Source: Thalassospira profundimaris
Lineage (GTDB): Bacteria; Pseudomonadota; Alphaproteobacteria; Rhodospirillales; Thalassospiraceae
DNA length: 64,000 nucleotides
Reading direction: 5' to 3'
Assembly: GCF_003326795.1 (NCBI RefSeq)
Contig: NZ_JPWI01000008.1
Span: forward strand, 124,001 to 188,000
Shown: positions 42,257 to 51,646 of the stretch, in pieces
Layout: each line of letters opens with the position of its first letter
Numbering within the stretch: the stretch's first letter is position 1
Position numbers and translations under genes: made by a program
The notes under the pieces: model-generated
Told to the model about the DNA's origin: nothing
The model's database searches: none
What the model saw: the letters and a program-made list of their open reading frames with translations, nothing else

Positions 42257-43207
42257 TTATGATGCTGATAACATTTGCGCATGATCGGGGTTTGACATTT
42301 CGCCAGCCCGGATCACGATATCTCCGATTTTATCAATGATATCATTAAGATCACCGCTTGAGGTGCGCCGGATCAGGGTGATGGCCATATCCCAGTTCAT
42401 GCCGGGAATATCAAGGATCCGGATGCGATCGCTGGCCGGGCTATGCATGCAAAAGCGCCGTGCCATGATGCCATATCCGGCCCCGGCCGCGACCATTTCG
42501 ATCTGCAATTCAAGGGCGGAGACTTCAAGCACGGAATTGAATTCGACACCATTCTTGCGCGCCCAGGCATTGCCAAGGGCACGGAAAGTACAGCCTTCGG
42601 GCATCAGGACCATCGGATGTCTGGCAAGTTCGGTAATGCTTGTCGGGTGATGGCGGGCCGATTTCGGACCGATGGCAACAATATGATCATCCAGCAGCCT
42701 TTGAGGGACCAGACTTGCCGGAAGGTCGCGGGTCTGAATGCCGCCGACAATGCCATTGGGGCCATCAAGCGAAAGCATGGCATCAATCTCGCCACGTCGC
42801 AGAAGCGGTAGAAGTTCACTTGACCAGCCGCTTTTGATGGACAGCGATATATCGGGAAAGGATTGATGAAGTTCGCGCAGTTCCGGTGCGGTCAGAAGCG
42901 GTGCCGAACCATGACTGACGCCAAGCCGGAAGGGGCCCTGTCGTCTGGTATCGCCGGAAATGGCGTCGGTAAACCCGTCAAGGCGGCGCAAAAGATCTCG
43001 GGCCTCGGTAAGTGCGCGGTGACCGGCAGGGGTTGGTTGCAACGGTTTGGTCGACCGGTCAAACAGCGATGTGCCAATACGGTCTTCAAGACGCTGAATG
43101 CGGCGTGTCACGGCGGGCTGTGTCAGGCCAAGCTTGTCGGCGGCACCGTGAAAGGATTGCGCATCTGCGACGGCAATCAGGGCTTCGAGTTCGCGGGTAT
43201 CCATCAT
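42257..43207 (-). CDS. LysR-family transcriptional regulator
   Basis: This 316-residue protein has the LysR winged helix-turn-helix (residues 3-62: ELEALIAVADAQSFHGAADK, LGLTQPAVTRRIQRLEDRIG). A periplasmic-binding-like effector domain follows (about 92-295). The start may be either of two adjacent ATGs at 43207 and 43204. The MFS gene follows on the same strand instead of being divergent, so the two may form one transcript. The effector is unknown. Confidence 0.92.
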   Translation of the reverse strand: MMDTRELEALIAVADAQSFHGAADKLGLTQPAVTRRIQRLEDRIGTSLFDRSTKPLQPTPAGHRALTEARDLLRRLDGFTDAISGDTRRQGPFRLGVSHGSAPLLTAPELRELHQSFPDISLSIKSGWSSELLPLLRRGEIDAMLSLDGPNGIVGGIQTRDLPASLVPQRLLDDHIVAIGPKSARHHPTSITELARHPMVLMPEGCTFRALGNAWARKNGVEFNSVLEVSALELQIEMVAAGAGYGIMARRFCMHSPASDRIRILDIPGMNWDMAITLIRRTSSGDLNDIIDKIGDIVIRAGEMSNPDHAQMLSAS

Positions 43208-43312
43208 CCGTGTCCTGATCTGTCAGGGATCAGGACAGTGTCAGACATTTCAAGACGTCATGCAATGAATCTATTGGCACCGTATCATTGATGCGTTTTG
43301 CGCATGTCAAGG

Positions 43313-44482
43313 CTATGTGGCTGGGGTTTGGTTCGTCCCGATTGCACCGATCTTGGCCTTGTAGGCAGCAGCGGCGGCGGTATAGCCGCCTTCGCCCCCA
43401 TCAAGGAAATGGAAATGCGCGTCATTGGTGATCGAGGGCACGATACAGGTCATGATCGCACTGCGTTGATGATGGGTGCCAAACAGGATGTCGCCGCGCT
43501 GTTCGGCCGCATGCAAATATTCCTCGATCTCTGCGCTGCGATCCGCGCTGCAATTCACCGTCATCCAGAGACCGTCACCGAACTTTCGAAAGTCGGTGTT
43601 ATTGCCGGTGAAATCGCGATAGCGCTTGGGGTCAAAGTCGCCAAGCTTCCATCCGGTTTTCATCAGGACAAGCGCAATCAGCGAGATATAGAACGCCTTG
43701 AACCAGGCCTTGAAATATCCGCCTTCCTGATGTTCGGTGGCAATGGCTTCAAGTTTGAGCCCCGGCGGGGGAAAGGCAAAATCAGGCCCCTTGGCCGGGA
43801 TCGGGCTGCTTTTGCGTGGAGCATCGTCAAGAAGTTCAAACAGATGTTTGACAACCGTATCAAATTTGGCGCGGTCATCGGTCGGCTGAACAATGATCGA
43901 CAGGATGTGATCATCGCCTTTGGCCTTGATCGGCGACCAGCGGCACGAGAGCCCGGTCAGATCCGGACGCGTCCCGGCCGGGGCCGGGGCCACGATATTG
44001 TCGCCTGCCTTCATGCGATCTTCGGCCCATTTAAGGCCCCGACCACTGAACATGGCATAGGAAACCGGGTGCGAGACGGCATAGCGCGCAACCCGGATAT
44101 CGCGTCCGGTGGCACGAATATCGGAAATCCGGGCCAGCGCAACGCGCAGGTCAAAATCAAGGGTTTCGCGCGCCCAGGTGGCGGTCGCAGCCAGGGCCGC
44201 CCGCACATCCTCGATCCGGTCAGGCGGGCAGGCAAAGCTCGCGCCGTCACCGCCAAAGATAAAGGGATAATCGGAATGGCCCAATGCGTTGCTGACCGCA
44301 CAGATCACGGATGCGCCAACCATATTCACATCCTTGAACCGCCCGGCGGCAATCGCCCTGGTTGATCCGACGATATCGGATGTGCCTACCCACCAGTCGT
44401 CAGGCAGTCGATGATATACATCGCCATCGAGTACTCTGGCGAAGTCGTCAAATACCGGAATATCAAGATACAGGTTGGTCAC
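43313..44482 (-). CDS. DUF3095 protein, nucleotide-cyclase-like
   Basis: This 389-residue protein matches the DUF3095 family. The N-terminal half has VGTSDIVGSTRAIAAGRFKD and YPFIFGGDGASFACPPDR, which resemble the two halves of the class III nucleotide cyclase fold with its metal-binding residues. The C-terminal part contains FYISLIALVLMKTGWKLGDF, and a cysteine-containing segment follows. Its activity has not been established as far as I know. It may make or sense a nucleotide signal. It lies upstream of slyX-like and downstream of LysR genes without tight coupling. Confidence 0.82.
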   Translation of the reverse strand: MTNLYLDIPVFDDFARVLDGDVYHRLPDDWWVGTSDIVGSTRAIAAGRFKDVNMVGASVICAVSNALGHSDYPFIFGGDGASFACPPDRIEDVRAALAATATWARETLDFDLRVALARISDIRATGRDIRVARYAVSHPVSYAMFSGRGLKWAEDRMKAGDNIVAPAPAGTRPDLTGLSCRWSPIKAKGDDHILSIIVQPTDDRAKFDTVVKHLFELLDDAPRKSSPIPAKGPDFAFPPPGLKLEAIATEHQEGGYFKAWFKAFYISLIALVLMKTGWKLGDFDPKRYRDFTGNNTDFRKFGDGLWMTVNCSADRSAEIEEYLHAAEQRGDILFGTHHQRSAIMTCIVPSITNDAHFHFLDGGEGGYTAAAAAYKAKIGAIGTNQTPAT

Positions 44483-44537
44483 GTCCTACTCGCAATCTGG
44501 TGCTGGTGCCGCAGGTCTTTACGGGTCTTTCAGACGA

Positions 44538-44756
44538 TCAGTAGTGCGGAGGCGGAGCATCGTCTTCTGGTGCTGTACGCAGAAAATCGATCATCCGTTT
44601 AATATCAGCAGACATTAATTTATTCTGGCGTTCCAGAAGATCAATACGATCCCACTGGGATTTGATCATGTCTGAAAGGTCGCTTACCACGGAATCCATG
44701 TGTGCGAGCTGGGTTTCAAGTTCAGTGATGCGGGTTTCCGTGTCTTCGTTATGCAT
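44538..44756 (-). CDS. slyX: SlyX-family protein
   Basis: This 72-residue protein starts at the ATG at 44756; a longer frame to 44813 has no site. It is one coiled coil (ETRITELETQLAHMDSVVSD) and ends with the family hallmark PPPHY. SlyX is widespread with unknown function. The gene precedes the DUF3095 gene on the same strand, 55 bp apart. Confidence 0.9.
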   Translation of the reverse strand: MHNEDTETRITELETQLAHMDSVVSDLSDMIKSQWDRIDLLERQNKLMSADIKRMIDFLRTAPEDDAPPPHY

Positions 44757-44840
44757 GCTGGTATCTTCTGGATTTGGGGGCCACCGTGTGGCAGGACTAA
44801 AGACTGAATTCACCCGGACACTAACATATTTAGCGGGCTT

Positions 44841-45377
44841 ATGACTGATTTATCGGTACTTGTTTTCGTCGTTATCATTCTGGGTCTGATTGCGGCTTAT
44901 GCCGTTTGGCTGCGTTCGGTTCCCATGCCGACATTGTCCGCGGCGGCTGATGAAATCATTGCCTATATCCCGGCTGACGTCACAACCGTCACCGATTTCG
45001 GATCGGGGTGGGGGGATTTGACCTTTGCCATTGCCCGTGCGCGTCCCGGGATCAGTGTAACCGGGATCGAACTGTCCCCGGTGCCCTATGCGATCAGCCG
45101 GATGCGGGCGGTCTTGGCTGCCAAGCCGAACCTGACGCTGATCCGGGGGGACTTTCGCAAGCTTGACCGTGATCCGGGCGATGTTGTGATCTGTTTTCTG
45201 GATCCGCGCGTCATGGCCGATGTCGGCGATGTCCTGTCAGAACGGATGCGCGATGGCGCGATTGTCATTTCACGCGCCTTTTCCATTCCCGGCTGGCAGG
45301 CCTTTGGCGAAGTGCCGATGAAATCCGGTCCGGACCGGTTGTATCTATACCGGTTTGGAAAGCACAAGCCAGGCTGA
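44841..45377 (+). CDS. Membrane-anchored class I SAM-dependent methyltransferase
   Basis: This 178-residue protein has an N-terminal membrane anchor (residues 5-24, SVLVFVVIILGLIAAYAVWL). A short methyltransferase core follows: motif I VTDFGSGWGDLTFAIARA and the acidic strand-2 end SVTGIELSPVPYA. The substrate is unknown; similar proteins are annotated only as methyltransferases. It is divergent from slyX and converges with the GDCCVxC gene, 3 bp apart. Confidence 0.82.
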   Translation: MTDLSVLVFVVIILGLIAAYAVWLRSVPMPTLSAAADEIIAYIPADVTTVTDFGSGWGDLTFAIARARPGISVTGIELSPVPYAISRMRAVLAAKPNLTLIRGDFRKLDRDPGDVVICFLDPRVMADVGDVLSERMRDGAIVISRAFSIPGWQAFGEVPMKSGPDRLYLYRFGKHKPG

Positions 45378-45380
45378 TCG

Positions 45381-45656
45381 TTAGGGGATTTCCGCCTGGT
45401 CCGCCTTCGTGGTGCCATTGCCGCCACAACAGGAAGCATTCTTGCCATCAAGCTGAACCGGCGGGCAGGGGACCGTGCCGTAAGAACAAAATACACAGCA
45501 ATCCCCGGCAAGCGGGCGCAGTACCGCCCCGCATCCCTTACAGTCATAAAAATACTGGCAGGCATCGGTTGGCATGGTTTCGGTTTCGACATGGCCACAT
45601 TCCGGGCATGTCAGAACCGATGTCAGTTCGACATCTTGCTGGTCAGTCTTCTTCAT
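45381..45656 (-). CDS. Small Cys-rich GDCCVxC-domain protein
   Basis: This 91-residue protein has the motif GDCCVFCSYGTVPCPP plus paired cysteines LTCPECGHVE and YDCKGCGAVL, and ends in ASCCGG. Ten or more cysteines would bind metal. GDCCVxC proteins are often linked to mercury or other metal resistance genes, but none is adjacent here. Its start overlaps the 3' end of the dehydrogenase gene by 14 bp, so the two are coupled. The role is unknown. Confidence 0.85.
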   Translation of the reverse strand: MKKTDQQDVELTSVLTCPECGHVETETMPTDACQYFYDCKGCGAVLRPLAGDCCVFCSYGTVPCPPVQLDGKNASCCGGNGTTKADQAEIP

Positions 45657-46527
45657 AGACTTTGATCAGTGCGGAATGGTCAAGTTCGCCACCGCCCATG
45701 GCGATGACTTCGTCATAAAGCTCCAGCGCGAGCCGCGAGAAGGGCAGTTCAAGACCAAGTTCACCTTCGGAAAATTCAAGTGCCTGATAGAGGTCCTTGC
45801 GCTGGGTGACAACCTTGCCGCCCGGTTCGAAATTGCGCTCGATCATGCGTTCGCCATGCTTTTGCAAGATTGCAGAATCTGCAAATCCGCCGGTCAGGGC
45901 CGAGCGCAGCTTGTCAAGATCAACACCTGCCTCATCGGCCATCGAGAAGGCTTCGGCAACCGCACCGATGGTGATGCCGACAATCATCTGGTTGGCGGCC
46001 TTGGCGATCTGGCCCGACGTTACATCGCCGACATGGGTGACGCGTGCGCCCAGAACATCAAACACCCGATGCGCGCGTTCGAAATCCTGCTTGTCGGCGC
46101 CGACCATGATCGAAAGCGTGCCGTTTTCAGCTCCATGCGTGCCACCCGAAACCGGGGCATCAATCCAGCGGCCACCGGCATCCTCGACCGCATCGGCAAA
46201 GCGGCGTGTCGCATCAACGGCGGTGGTGCCCATATCAATGACAATCGTGCCTTCTTCCATGCCGTCAATGACGCCGTCCTCGCCGAGCAGCACATTTTCA
46301 AGGGCGGGCGTATTGGCAACGCAGATGATGACAATATCGGCCTCGGCGGCGGCGTCTGCGGGGGTGCCTGCCGTTGCAATGCCAAGATCTTCAAAGGCAT
46401 TGAGCGTTTCTGGATTGCGGGTATTGACCGTCAGGATCGCTCCGGCCTTTTCAAGATTGAGCGCCATCGGGCGCCCCATCAGTCCAAGTCCGATAAAGGC
46501 GATATTTTCCCCGGAAAGAGCAGTCAT
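45643..46527 (-). CDS. Beta-hydroxyacid dehydrogenase (3-hydroxyisobutyrate/tartronate semialdehyde reductase family)
   Basis: The protein has 294 residues from the ATG at 46527 (AAGGGACC upstream); an extended frame to 46635 lacks a site. The Rossmann start is IAFIGLGLMGRPMALNLEKA. The family substrate signature WIDAPVSGGTHGAENGTLSI and the catalytic Lys region QIAKAANQMIVG are present. Candidate substrates are 3-hydroxyisobutyrate, tartronate semialdehyde or succinic semialdehyde; none can be chosen from sequence alone. It overlaps the GDCCVxC gene. Confidence 0.9.
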   Translation of the reverse strand: MTALSGENIAFIGLGLMGRPMALNLEKAGAILTVNTRNPETLNAFEDLGIATAGTPADAAAEADIVIICVANTPALENVLLGEDGVIDGMEEGTIVIDMGTTAVDATRRFADAVEDAGGRWIDAPVSGGTHGAENGTLSIMVGADKQDFERAHRVFDVLGARVTHVGDVTSGQIAKAANQMIVGITIGAVAEAFSMADEAGVDLDKLRSALTGGFADSAILQKHGERMIERNFEPGGKVVTQRKDLYQALEFSEGELGLELPFSRLALELYDEVIAMGGGELDHSALIKVYEED

Positions 46528-46810
46528 GACAGCGGTCCCTTTTGTGGCGGTGAACGACAACGGATCGGTCGATACGCAACCCCACGCGCGCCGAATGGCA
46601 CGTATGCGGTGATTCTTGTGGCTAGGCCATATCACATTGTGGCGTTGATGAAAGCTGCGATTTCAAGGGGAACTTGCCCGAAATGCGCTTGGTACACCAC
46701 AATTTGTGTCAGACACGGCCTCGTTGTTTCGGGTTTTGCTGATGAATTCTGCTTTGTTTCGTCATGCCAGACATATGTCGTCTGACGCGTGTTGCCACAA
46801 TGCCCGACCC

Positions 46811-47224
46811 CTAGAAATCACCGGGGCGAACATAGCGGGCAGCCATGGCACGTTCAATTGCCGCGCCGACAAGACGGTCGATATCAAGCCGGTGGCGCAG
46901 AAGTTCAAGGATACGAAGTTCTTCCTGACTGATTTCACTGTCAGACAGAACAATTTCGCAGGCAAAGACATAGGCGGTTTCACGCAATTTGCGCGGCAGG
47001 GCATCGCGGATCATGGTCAGTGCGCGGTCCATGCCGTCTTCTTCGCCAAGCAGGCTTGCACAATCGCGGGCCACACTGGTGACACCGTCATTGTCAAATC
47101 CGGCAAAAATCGGAAGATACCGTACCCGGCGTCCCATAGCGGAAAGCTCGGCATCCGTAATGTCATTATCGGCGGCCGAAACCATAACCATTGTGTAGAT
47201 CAAGGCGTCCTGATGCGAAATCAC
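46811..47224 (-). CDS. TerB-like (tellurite resistance) family protein
   Basis: The 137-residue all-helical protein starts with GTG at 47224, preceded by GGAAAGGAG. The helices with MVMVSAADNDITDAELSAMG and ACEIVLSDSEISQEELRILE are the twin acidic segments of the TerB/DjlA-N fold. TerB proteins are thought to bind metal or act as scaffolds in stress complexes. No other ter genes are nearby, so a general role is more likely than tellurite resistance as such. Confidence 0.85.
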   Translation of the reverse strand: MISHQDALIYTMVMVSAADNDITDAELSAMGRRVRYLPIFAGFDNDGVTSVARDCASLLGEEDGMDRALTMIRDALPRKLRETAYVFACEIVLSDSEISQEELRILELLRHRLDIDRLVGAAIERAMAARYVRPGDF

Positions 47225-47589
47225 GTTGGTTACTCCTTTCCAGTATGATTATCAGAATCGTGTCTGTGCAGACCGTTGACGTTCGTCGCATTACACTGTG
47301 ACAACCATTAGGCGGAGGAATGGTATTCTGATAACAATCAGCGGGCAACAGTTAACCGATTAAATTTTTTGGATTTTAATGATTACGTAGGGAAATCTGA
47401 CACAATCTGTTCAAGTCGGTCACGCGGGGTAAAAAAATGCATCGAAAGATGTGCGTGATTCAGGCAATCTAAAAAAAATTAAGCCGGTTCAAAATAATAG
47501 CGACATAAAGTGGCTGCTTACTCTCTTTGGGGAAAAATAGCCTTTGCAGTGCATGGGGTAGCAGTTATGGTCTCGCAGCGATAACGAAA
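47225..47589. other. Divergent intergenic region before the GGDEF-EAL gene
   Basis: These 365 bp separate the TerB-like gene and the c-di-GMP gene. The stretch 47330-47520 is AT-rich. No further gene, repeat or clear promoter is seen. If the coding frame begins at TTG 47527 instead of ATG 47590, the gap is shorter by 63 bp. Confidence 0.5.
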
Positions 47590-50500
47590 ATGACGATTAA
47601 AGCGGATATGGGAGACATCAACGCAATCAATTCCGCCAACACACTGGCGGCATTGATCAGCCACCTGCGTATGCCGGCTGGATTGTTTGATCCTGTCCGA
47701 AAGTGTCTGCTTGTCAATGCGTTATGGGTTCCCTGGTTTGATCAGGACATCGAAGAGTCCCGGTGGTACGAGATTGATGATCTCGGCAGCTTGTCGGATC
47801 TGCTACCGGAACTTGCGGACGAAATTCTTCAGAATAGCGGATATCACAGCCGTACTCTTGCAGTTGGCGGCGCAGACCATGTGCTGTTTGGCTGGAAGCT
47901 GAGCATTCGTGGAGTTGACTATATCCGCCTGATGGTGATGGATGACGATGTGTCATCAGGCATGGGCAGCCTGATATCGCCACAACCGGTTCTGATATTC
48001 GAACGCGATGGCGCAATGCGATGTGCGAACCGCGCGGCCGAACAGCTGGCCCTTGAGATGGGCTTTGCAAGCCCGTTCGCATTGGCCCATCCGGTGGATC
48101 AGCGTTCCCTTGTTGATCAGAATGGTCCGCAATTTGACGAAGAAAATTCACGCACGGTTCATTACGGACAGCGTTTCTTCCAGTGGCAATGCATGCCGCT
48201 TTTCGGTGCCGAATTTGTCGTCCTGTTTGCACAGGAACGCACGCGCGAGGAAAGTTATCGCCGCGCGCTTGAACATGCGGTGCACGGGATTATTGAACTG
48301 AGTGCCGATGGCACGATCACCCATGTAAACGAAGAAACCGCAGCCCTGTTTAATTATGACAGTGTGCGCGAAGTCATGCAGGCCTATCTGCGCCATCCCG
48401 AGACATTCTATGCCCAGGACAGTGATCGTGTGCAGCTGCGCCGTGATCTGGCAACAGGTATTGGGGTCCATGCGCGCGATATCGAAATGCGCCGTTCGGA
48501 CGGCAGTCAGATCTGGGTTCGCCTGAATGCGACCGAAATCCGTGGCGAAGGCGGCGGGTTGCTTGGCTATAGCGTCACGATGACCGACATCACCAAAAGC
48601 CGTCAGGCGGAATATGACCTGCGCCGGCGTCAGGAACGCTATCGCGCACTGGTTCAGACCGCAGGCAGCGTGATCATGTTCCTCGATGCCGAGGGACGCA
48701 TTCTTGAATATAACCGTGAATGCGAATGGACCTTTGGCTATTCCTGGATGGAGGCCGCCGGTCAGAACTTTTTTGATTTCCTGCTGATTGAAAGTGACCG
48801 TGCGCGGGTGCGTATGGCGGTACGTCGTCTGCTTTCCGGTGAAATCATCAAGGATGAGGTTTTCTCGTTCAAGCGCCGTGATGGTGAAGTCCGCCTGTTG
48901 CAATGGAATGCCCGCGCGCATTTCGGTGAAGATGGCGACGTGGCCGGTGTGATCTGTATCGGCCAGGACGTAACCGAGAAACTGGCGGTCGAGCGTGCGC
49001 TTCGCCACGCCGAAGAGAAATTCCGCGGTATCTTTGAAAACTCTGCCGAGGGGCTTTATCAAAGCAGGCCTATGGGGCCGGTTCTGTCCGCCAATCCGGC
49101 ATTCGTTTCGATTTTGGGCTATGAGTCCGTTGATGAGTTGATGTTGCAAAATGACGAACTTCAACATCATTACCTGAACCCCGTAAGTCGCCTGCGCCTT
49201 ACGGGGCGTTTGTTACGCGATGGAATTGTGCAGGGCTTTGAAACAGAGCTGCGCCGCAGTGACGGTAAGATCATCTGGGTCGAGGAAAATGCCCGTCTGG
49301 TCCGCGACGAGAAGGGGCGTCCCCACCTGATCGAAGGATCGATTACCGACATTACCGACCGCAAGCGCAGCGAAGCCCGCATTCAGTTCCTTGCCCATCA
49401 TGACGGCTTGACCGGTCTTCCCAATCGCACGCTGTTTCAGGAGCGACTGGCTGCCGCGGTCGAACGATCCAAACGCGAACGCCGCAATTTTGTCCTGATG
49501 ATGTTTGATCTGGATAACTTTAAAGACATCAACGACACACTCGGCCACCCCATCGGTGACCTACTCTTACAGGGGGTAGGGGAACGCATGCGCGTTTGTC
49601 TGCGCAACGAGGATGTGGTCGCCCGTCTGGGCGGGGATGAATTTGCCGTTCTGATCCATGAACCCGGATCGGTCGAGGAAGTCACATTCGTTGCCCAGCG
49701 CCTGATTGAACGCGTTTCTGAACGCTTCATGCTTGATGGCAACGAGGTTCAGGCATCGACCTCGGTCGGGATTTGCATGTATCCGCAGGATGGTCGCGAT
49801 GAAAAGGACCTTCTGCGCAATGCCGATCTTGCGCTTTATTGTTCCAAGGCCGAAGGCCGCAACCGGTATCATTTCTTTGAGCCGAAATTGCAGGTCGAGG
49901 TTCAGGAACGCAAGGCGATGGAACGCGATCTTAGCCACGCGATTGAAAATGACGAGCTGGAACTGTTCTATCAGCCGATCATTGAAATGGGTGGGCATCG
50001 TATCATCGGCATGGAGGCCCTTGTTCGCTGGTTCAGTCCGTCACGTGGCCCCGTCAGTCCGGTTGATTTCATCCCGGTTGCCGAACGCATGGGCATCATT
50101 GGCGATATCGGCAAATGGGTTTTGAACCGTGCCTGTGAACAAACCAAGATCTGGCGCGATGAGGGGTTCGGGGAGCTGACGATTTCGGTCAACCTGTCGC
50201 CGCTTGAACTGGCGCGCCACGAAGACCTGATTGAAAGTGTCGGCGAAGTCCTGGCGCGTTCGGGCCTTAATCCGCGTCAATTGCAGTTCGAGGTCACCGA
50301 AGGTGCGGTGATGGACAACCCGCGCGAGGCGGCCATTACCCTTGGCATTCTGCGTAATCAGGGCATCCGGATTGCGATTGACGATTTCGGCACCGGCTAT
50401 TCGTCGCTGGCCTATCTGAAACGCTTCCCAGTCGACAAGATCAAGATCGACCGGTCCTTTATCATTGATATCGACAGTTCCGATGGCAATGCCGCGATTG

Positions 50501-50721
50501 TCCGTGCGGTGGTGTTCCTGGCGCGTTCGTTCGGGATGGCTGTGAATGTCGAGGGTATTGAAACCGAAACCCAGCTTGAACATATCGCGTCCGAGGGCGT
50601 GGACGAGGTACAGGGATTCTATTTCAGCAAGCCTGTCTCGGCGAGTGACATGGAAGCCTTGCTGAAATCCAACAAAACTGCGCCAACGCATTTCCCGCTG
50701 ACCGGGAATGCCGTGCATTAA
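47590..50721 (+). CDS. Multi-PAS GGDEF-EAL protein (c-di-GMP synthase/phosphodiesterase)
   Basis: The protein has 1043 residues from the ATG at 47590. A novel N-terminal region (1-220) is followed by three PAS domains (about 230-345, 350-475, 480-610; for example HAVHGIIELSADGTITHVNE). The GGDEF domain has an intact G681-G-D-E-F685 and an I-site RNED five residues before it. The EAL domain has E809-A-L and DDFGTGYSSLAYLKRF intact. Both activities therefore look possible, with synthesis under product inhibition. No membrane segment is seen. It could set motility versus biofilm or polysaccharide output. The start is weak: ATG 47608 and TTG 47527 are options. Confidence 0.94.
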   Translation: MTIKADMGDINAINSANTLAALISHLRMPAGLFDPVRKCLLVNALWVPWFDQDIEESRWYEIDDLGSLSDLLPELADEILQNSGYHSRTLAVGGADHVLFGWKLSIRGVDYIRLMVMDDDVSSGMGSLISPQPVLIFERDGAMRCANRAAEQLALEMGFASPFALAHPVDQRSLVDQNGPQFDEENSRTVHYGQRFFQWQCMPLFGAEFVVLFAQERTREESYRRALEHAVHGIIELSADGTITHVNEETAALFNYDSVREVMQAYLRHPETFYAQDSDRVQLRRDLATGIGVHARDIEMRRSDGSQIWVRLNATEIRGEGGGLLGYSVTMTDITKSRQAEYDLRRRQERYRALVQTAGSVIMFLDAEGRILEYNRECEWTFGYSWMEAAGQNFFDFLLIESDRARVRMAVRRLLSGEIIKDEVFSFKRRDGEVRLLQWNARAHFGEDGDVAGVICIGQDVTEKLAVERALRHAEEKFRGIFENSAEGLYQSRPMGPVLSANPAFVSILGYESVDELMLQNDELQHHYLNPVSRLRLTGRLLRDGIVQGFETELRRSDGKIIWVEENARLVRDEKGRPHLIEGSITDITDRKRSEARIQFLAHHDGLTGLPNRTLFQERLAAAVERSKRERRNFVLMMFDLDNFKDINDTLGHPIGDLLLQGVGERMRVCLRNEDVVARLGGDEFAVLIHEPGSVEEVTFVAQRLIERVSERFMLDGNEVQASTSVGICMYPQDGRDEKDLLRNADLALYCSKAEGRNRYHFFEPKLQVEVQERKAMERDLSHAIENDELELFYQPIIEMGGHRIIGMEALVRWFSPSRGPVSPVDFIPVAERMGIIGDIGKWVLNRACEQTKIWRDEGFGELTISVNLSPLELARHEDLIESVGEVLARSGLNPRQLQFEVTEGAVMDNPREAAITLGILRNQGIRIAIDDFGTGYSSLAYLKRFPVDKIKIDRSFIIDIDSSDGNAAIVRAVVFLARSFGMAVNVEGIETETQLEHIASEGVDEVQGFYFSKPVSASDMEALLKSNKTAPTHFPLTGNAVH

Positions 50722-50755
50722 GCAGCGCGCGCGTGACCGCAGAATATCGAAATTG

Positions 50756-50793
50756 AAAAAGGTGCATGGGGATAACCGCCACACACCTTTTTT
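50756..50793. terminator. Terminator between converging GGDEF-EAL and Crp/Fnr genes
   Basis: Nine-bp arms AAAAAGGTG (50756-50764) and CACCTTTTT (50784-50792) enclose a 19-nt loop. Each arm ends in a run of A or T, so it can act in both directions. Confidence 0.65.
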
Positions 50794-50814
50794 CATGTTT
50801 GCACCGATCTTTGA

Positions 50815-51459
50815 TCAGGCGGCGGATTGTTGCCGGGCTTCGCCAGCCCCGGCACAAAGCTTTGCCCGGTTGATCTGCATGACCGTGGGCAGGGCCGGAC
50901 TTTTGGAAATGGCTCCTTCACGTTTGAGATTGGCAATCATGCGACTGGCCGTTTCGGTCGTGGTTGCAATGATATTGCCAAGCTTTTCACGGTTGGGCAG
51001 GGCGACCTGATCCTTGTGCGATGCCCAAAGCAGGAACCGGCAAATGCGGCGCATGGCCGATCCGGTGCCAAAGCTTATTTTAAGCTGCTGGGCATCCATG
51101 ACTTCGGTCGCAAGCAGGCTCATGACCGCCATTTGAGTCTGGCGATCGTGCTGCTGGGTTTCTTGCAACCGTTTGATCGGGATCCGCTTGATGATCGAAG
51201 GCGCAATGGTTTCGATCACCAGGGTCGGATCACAGACCGCAAGCATTTCAAGTCCGATCACATCGCCGGGGCGGTAAACCCGGCAGACCTGTCTTTCGCC
51301 GTCTTCGGTATATTTGCAGCGAAGGGCAAGGCCGTTTGCCAGAAGATAGATATAGCTCTGATCTTCGGCATGATGACCGATGCTGGCATCGGCCGGCAGG
51401 TTAAGGGCCGATGGCTCGGCGAGTATTTCCATAATTTTCAAGGCGTCTTGTTTGTTCAT
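50815..51459 (-). CDS. Crp/Fnr-family transcriptional regulator
   Basis: The protein has 214 residues from the ATG at 51459, after GGGGGA. The N-terminal cyclic-nucleotide-binding-like fold (IYLLANGLALRCKYTEDGER, then CRVYRPGDVIGLEML) is followed by a winged helix (LPNREKLGNIIATTTETASR, MIANLKREGAISKS). The N-terminal cysteine cluster that binds [4Fe-4S] in FNR is absent, so it is not an FNR-type oxygen sensor in the classical sense; the ligand is unknown. Leftward neighbours on its 5' side are the DUF2946-like gene and the HdeD/ATPase pair, which could be targets. Confidence 0.9.
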   Translation of the reverse strand: MNKQDALKIMEILAEPSALNLPADASIGHHAEDQSYIYLLANGLALRCKYTEDGERQVCRVYRPGDVIGLEMLAVCDPTLVIETIAPSIIKRIPIKRLQETQQHDRQTQMAVMSLLATEVMDAQQLKISFGTGSAMRRICRFLLWASHKDQVALPNREKLGNIIATTTETASRMIANLKREGAISKSPALPTVMQINRAKLCAGAGEARQQSAA

Positions 51460-51646
51460 GGGTTGTCCCCCATTGGCAAATTCAGGATACGCGGCAAATG
51501 CGGGGTCGCGTATCGACACCAGTCGTTAGGCCCGGCATGGCATCCGGGATGGCCCGATTGGATGGGCGCTGCACATTGTTTTCAGACGGATTCCGGGCGT
51601 GAAGATACAGTGATGGCGTAAAATGCCGAAAACCGCGGAAACAAAA

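Noticed and set aside
45574-46785. Rightward open frame of 403 codons opposite the dehydrogenase gene
   Set aside because: The minus strand has all motifs of the dehydrogenase family; the plus frame has none.
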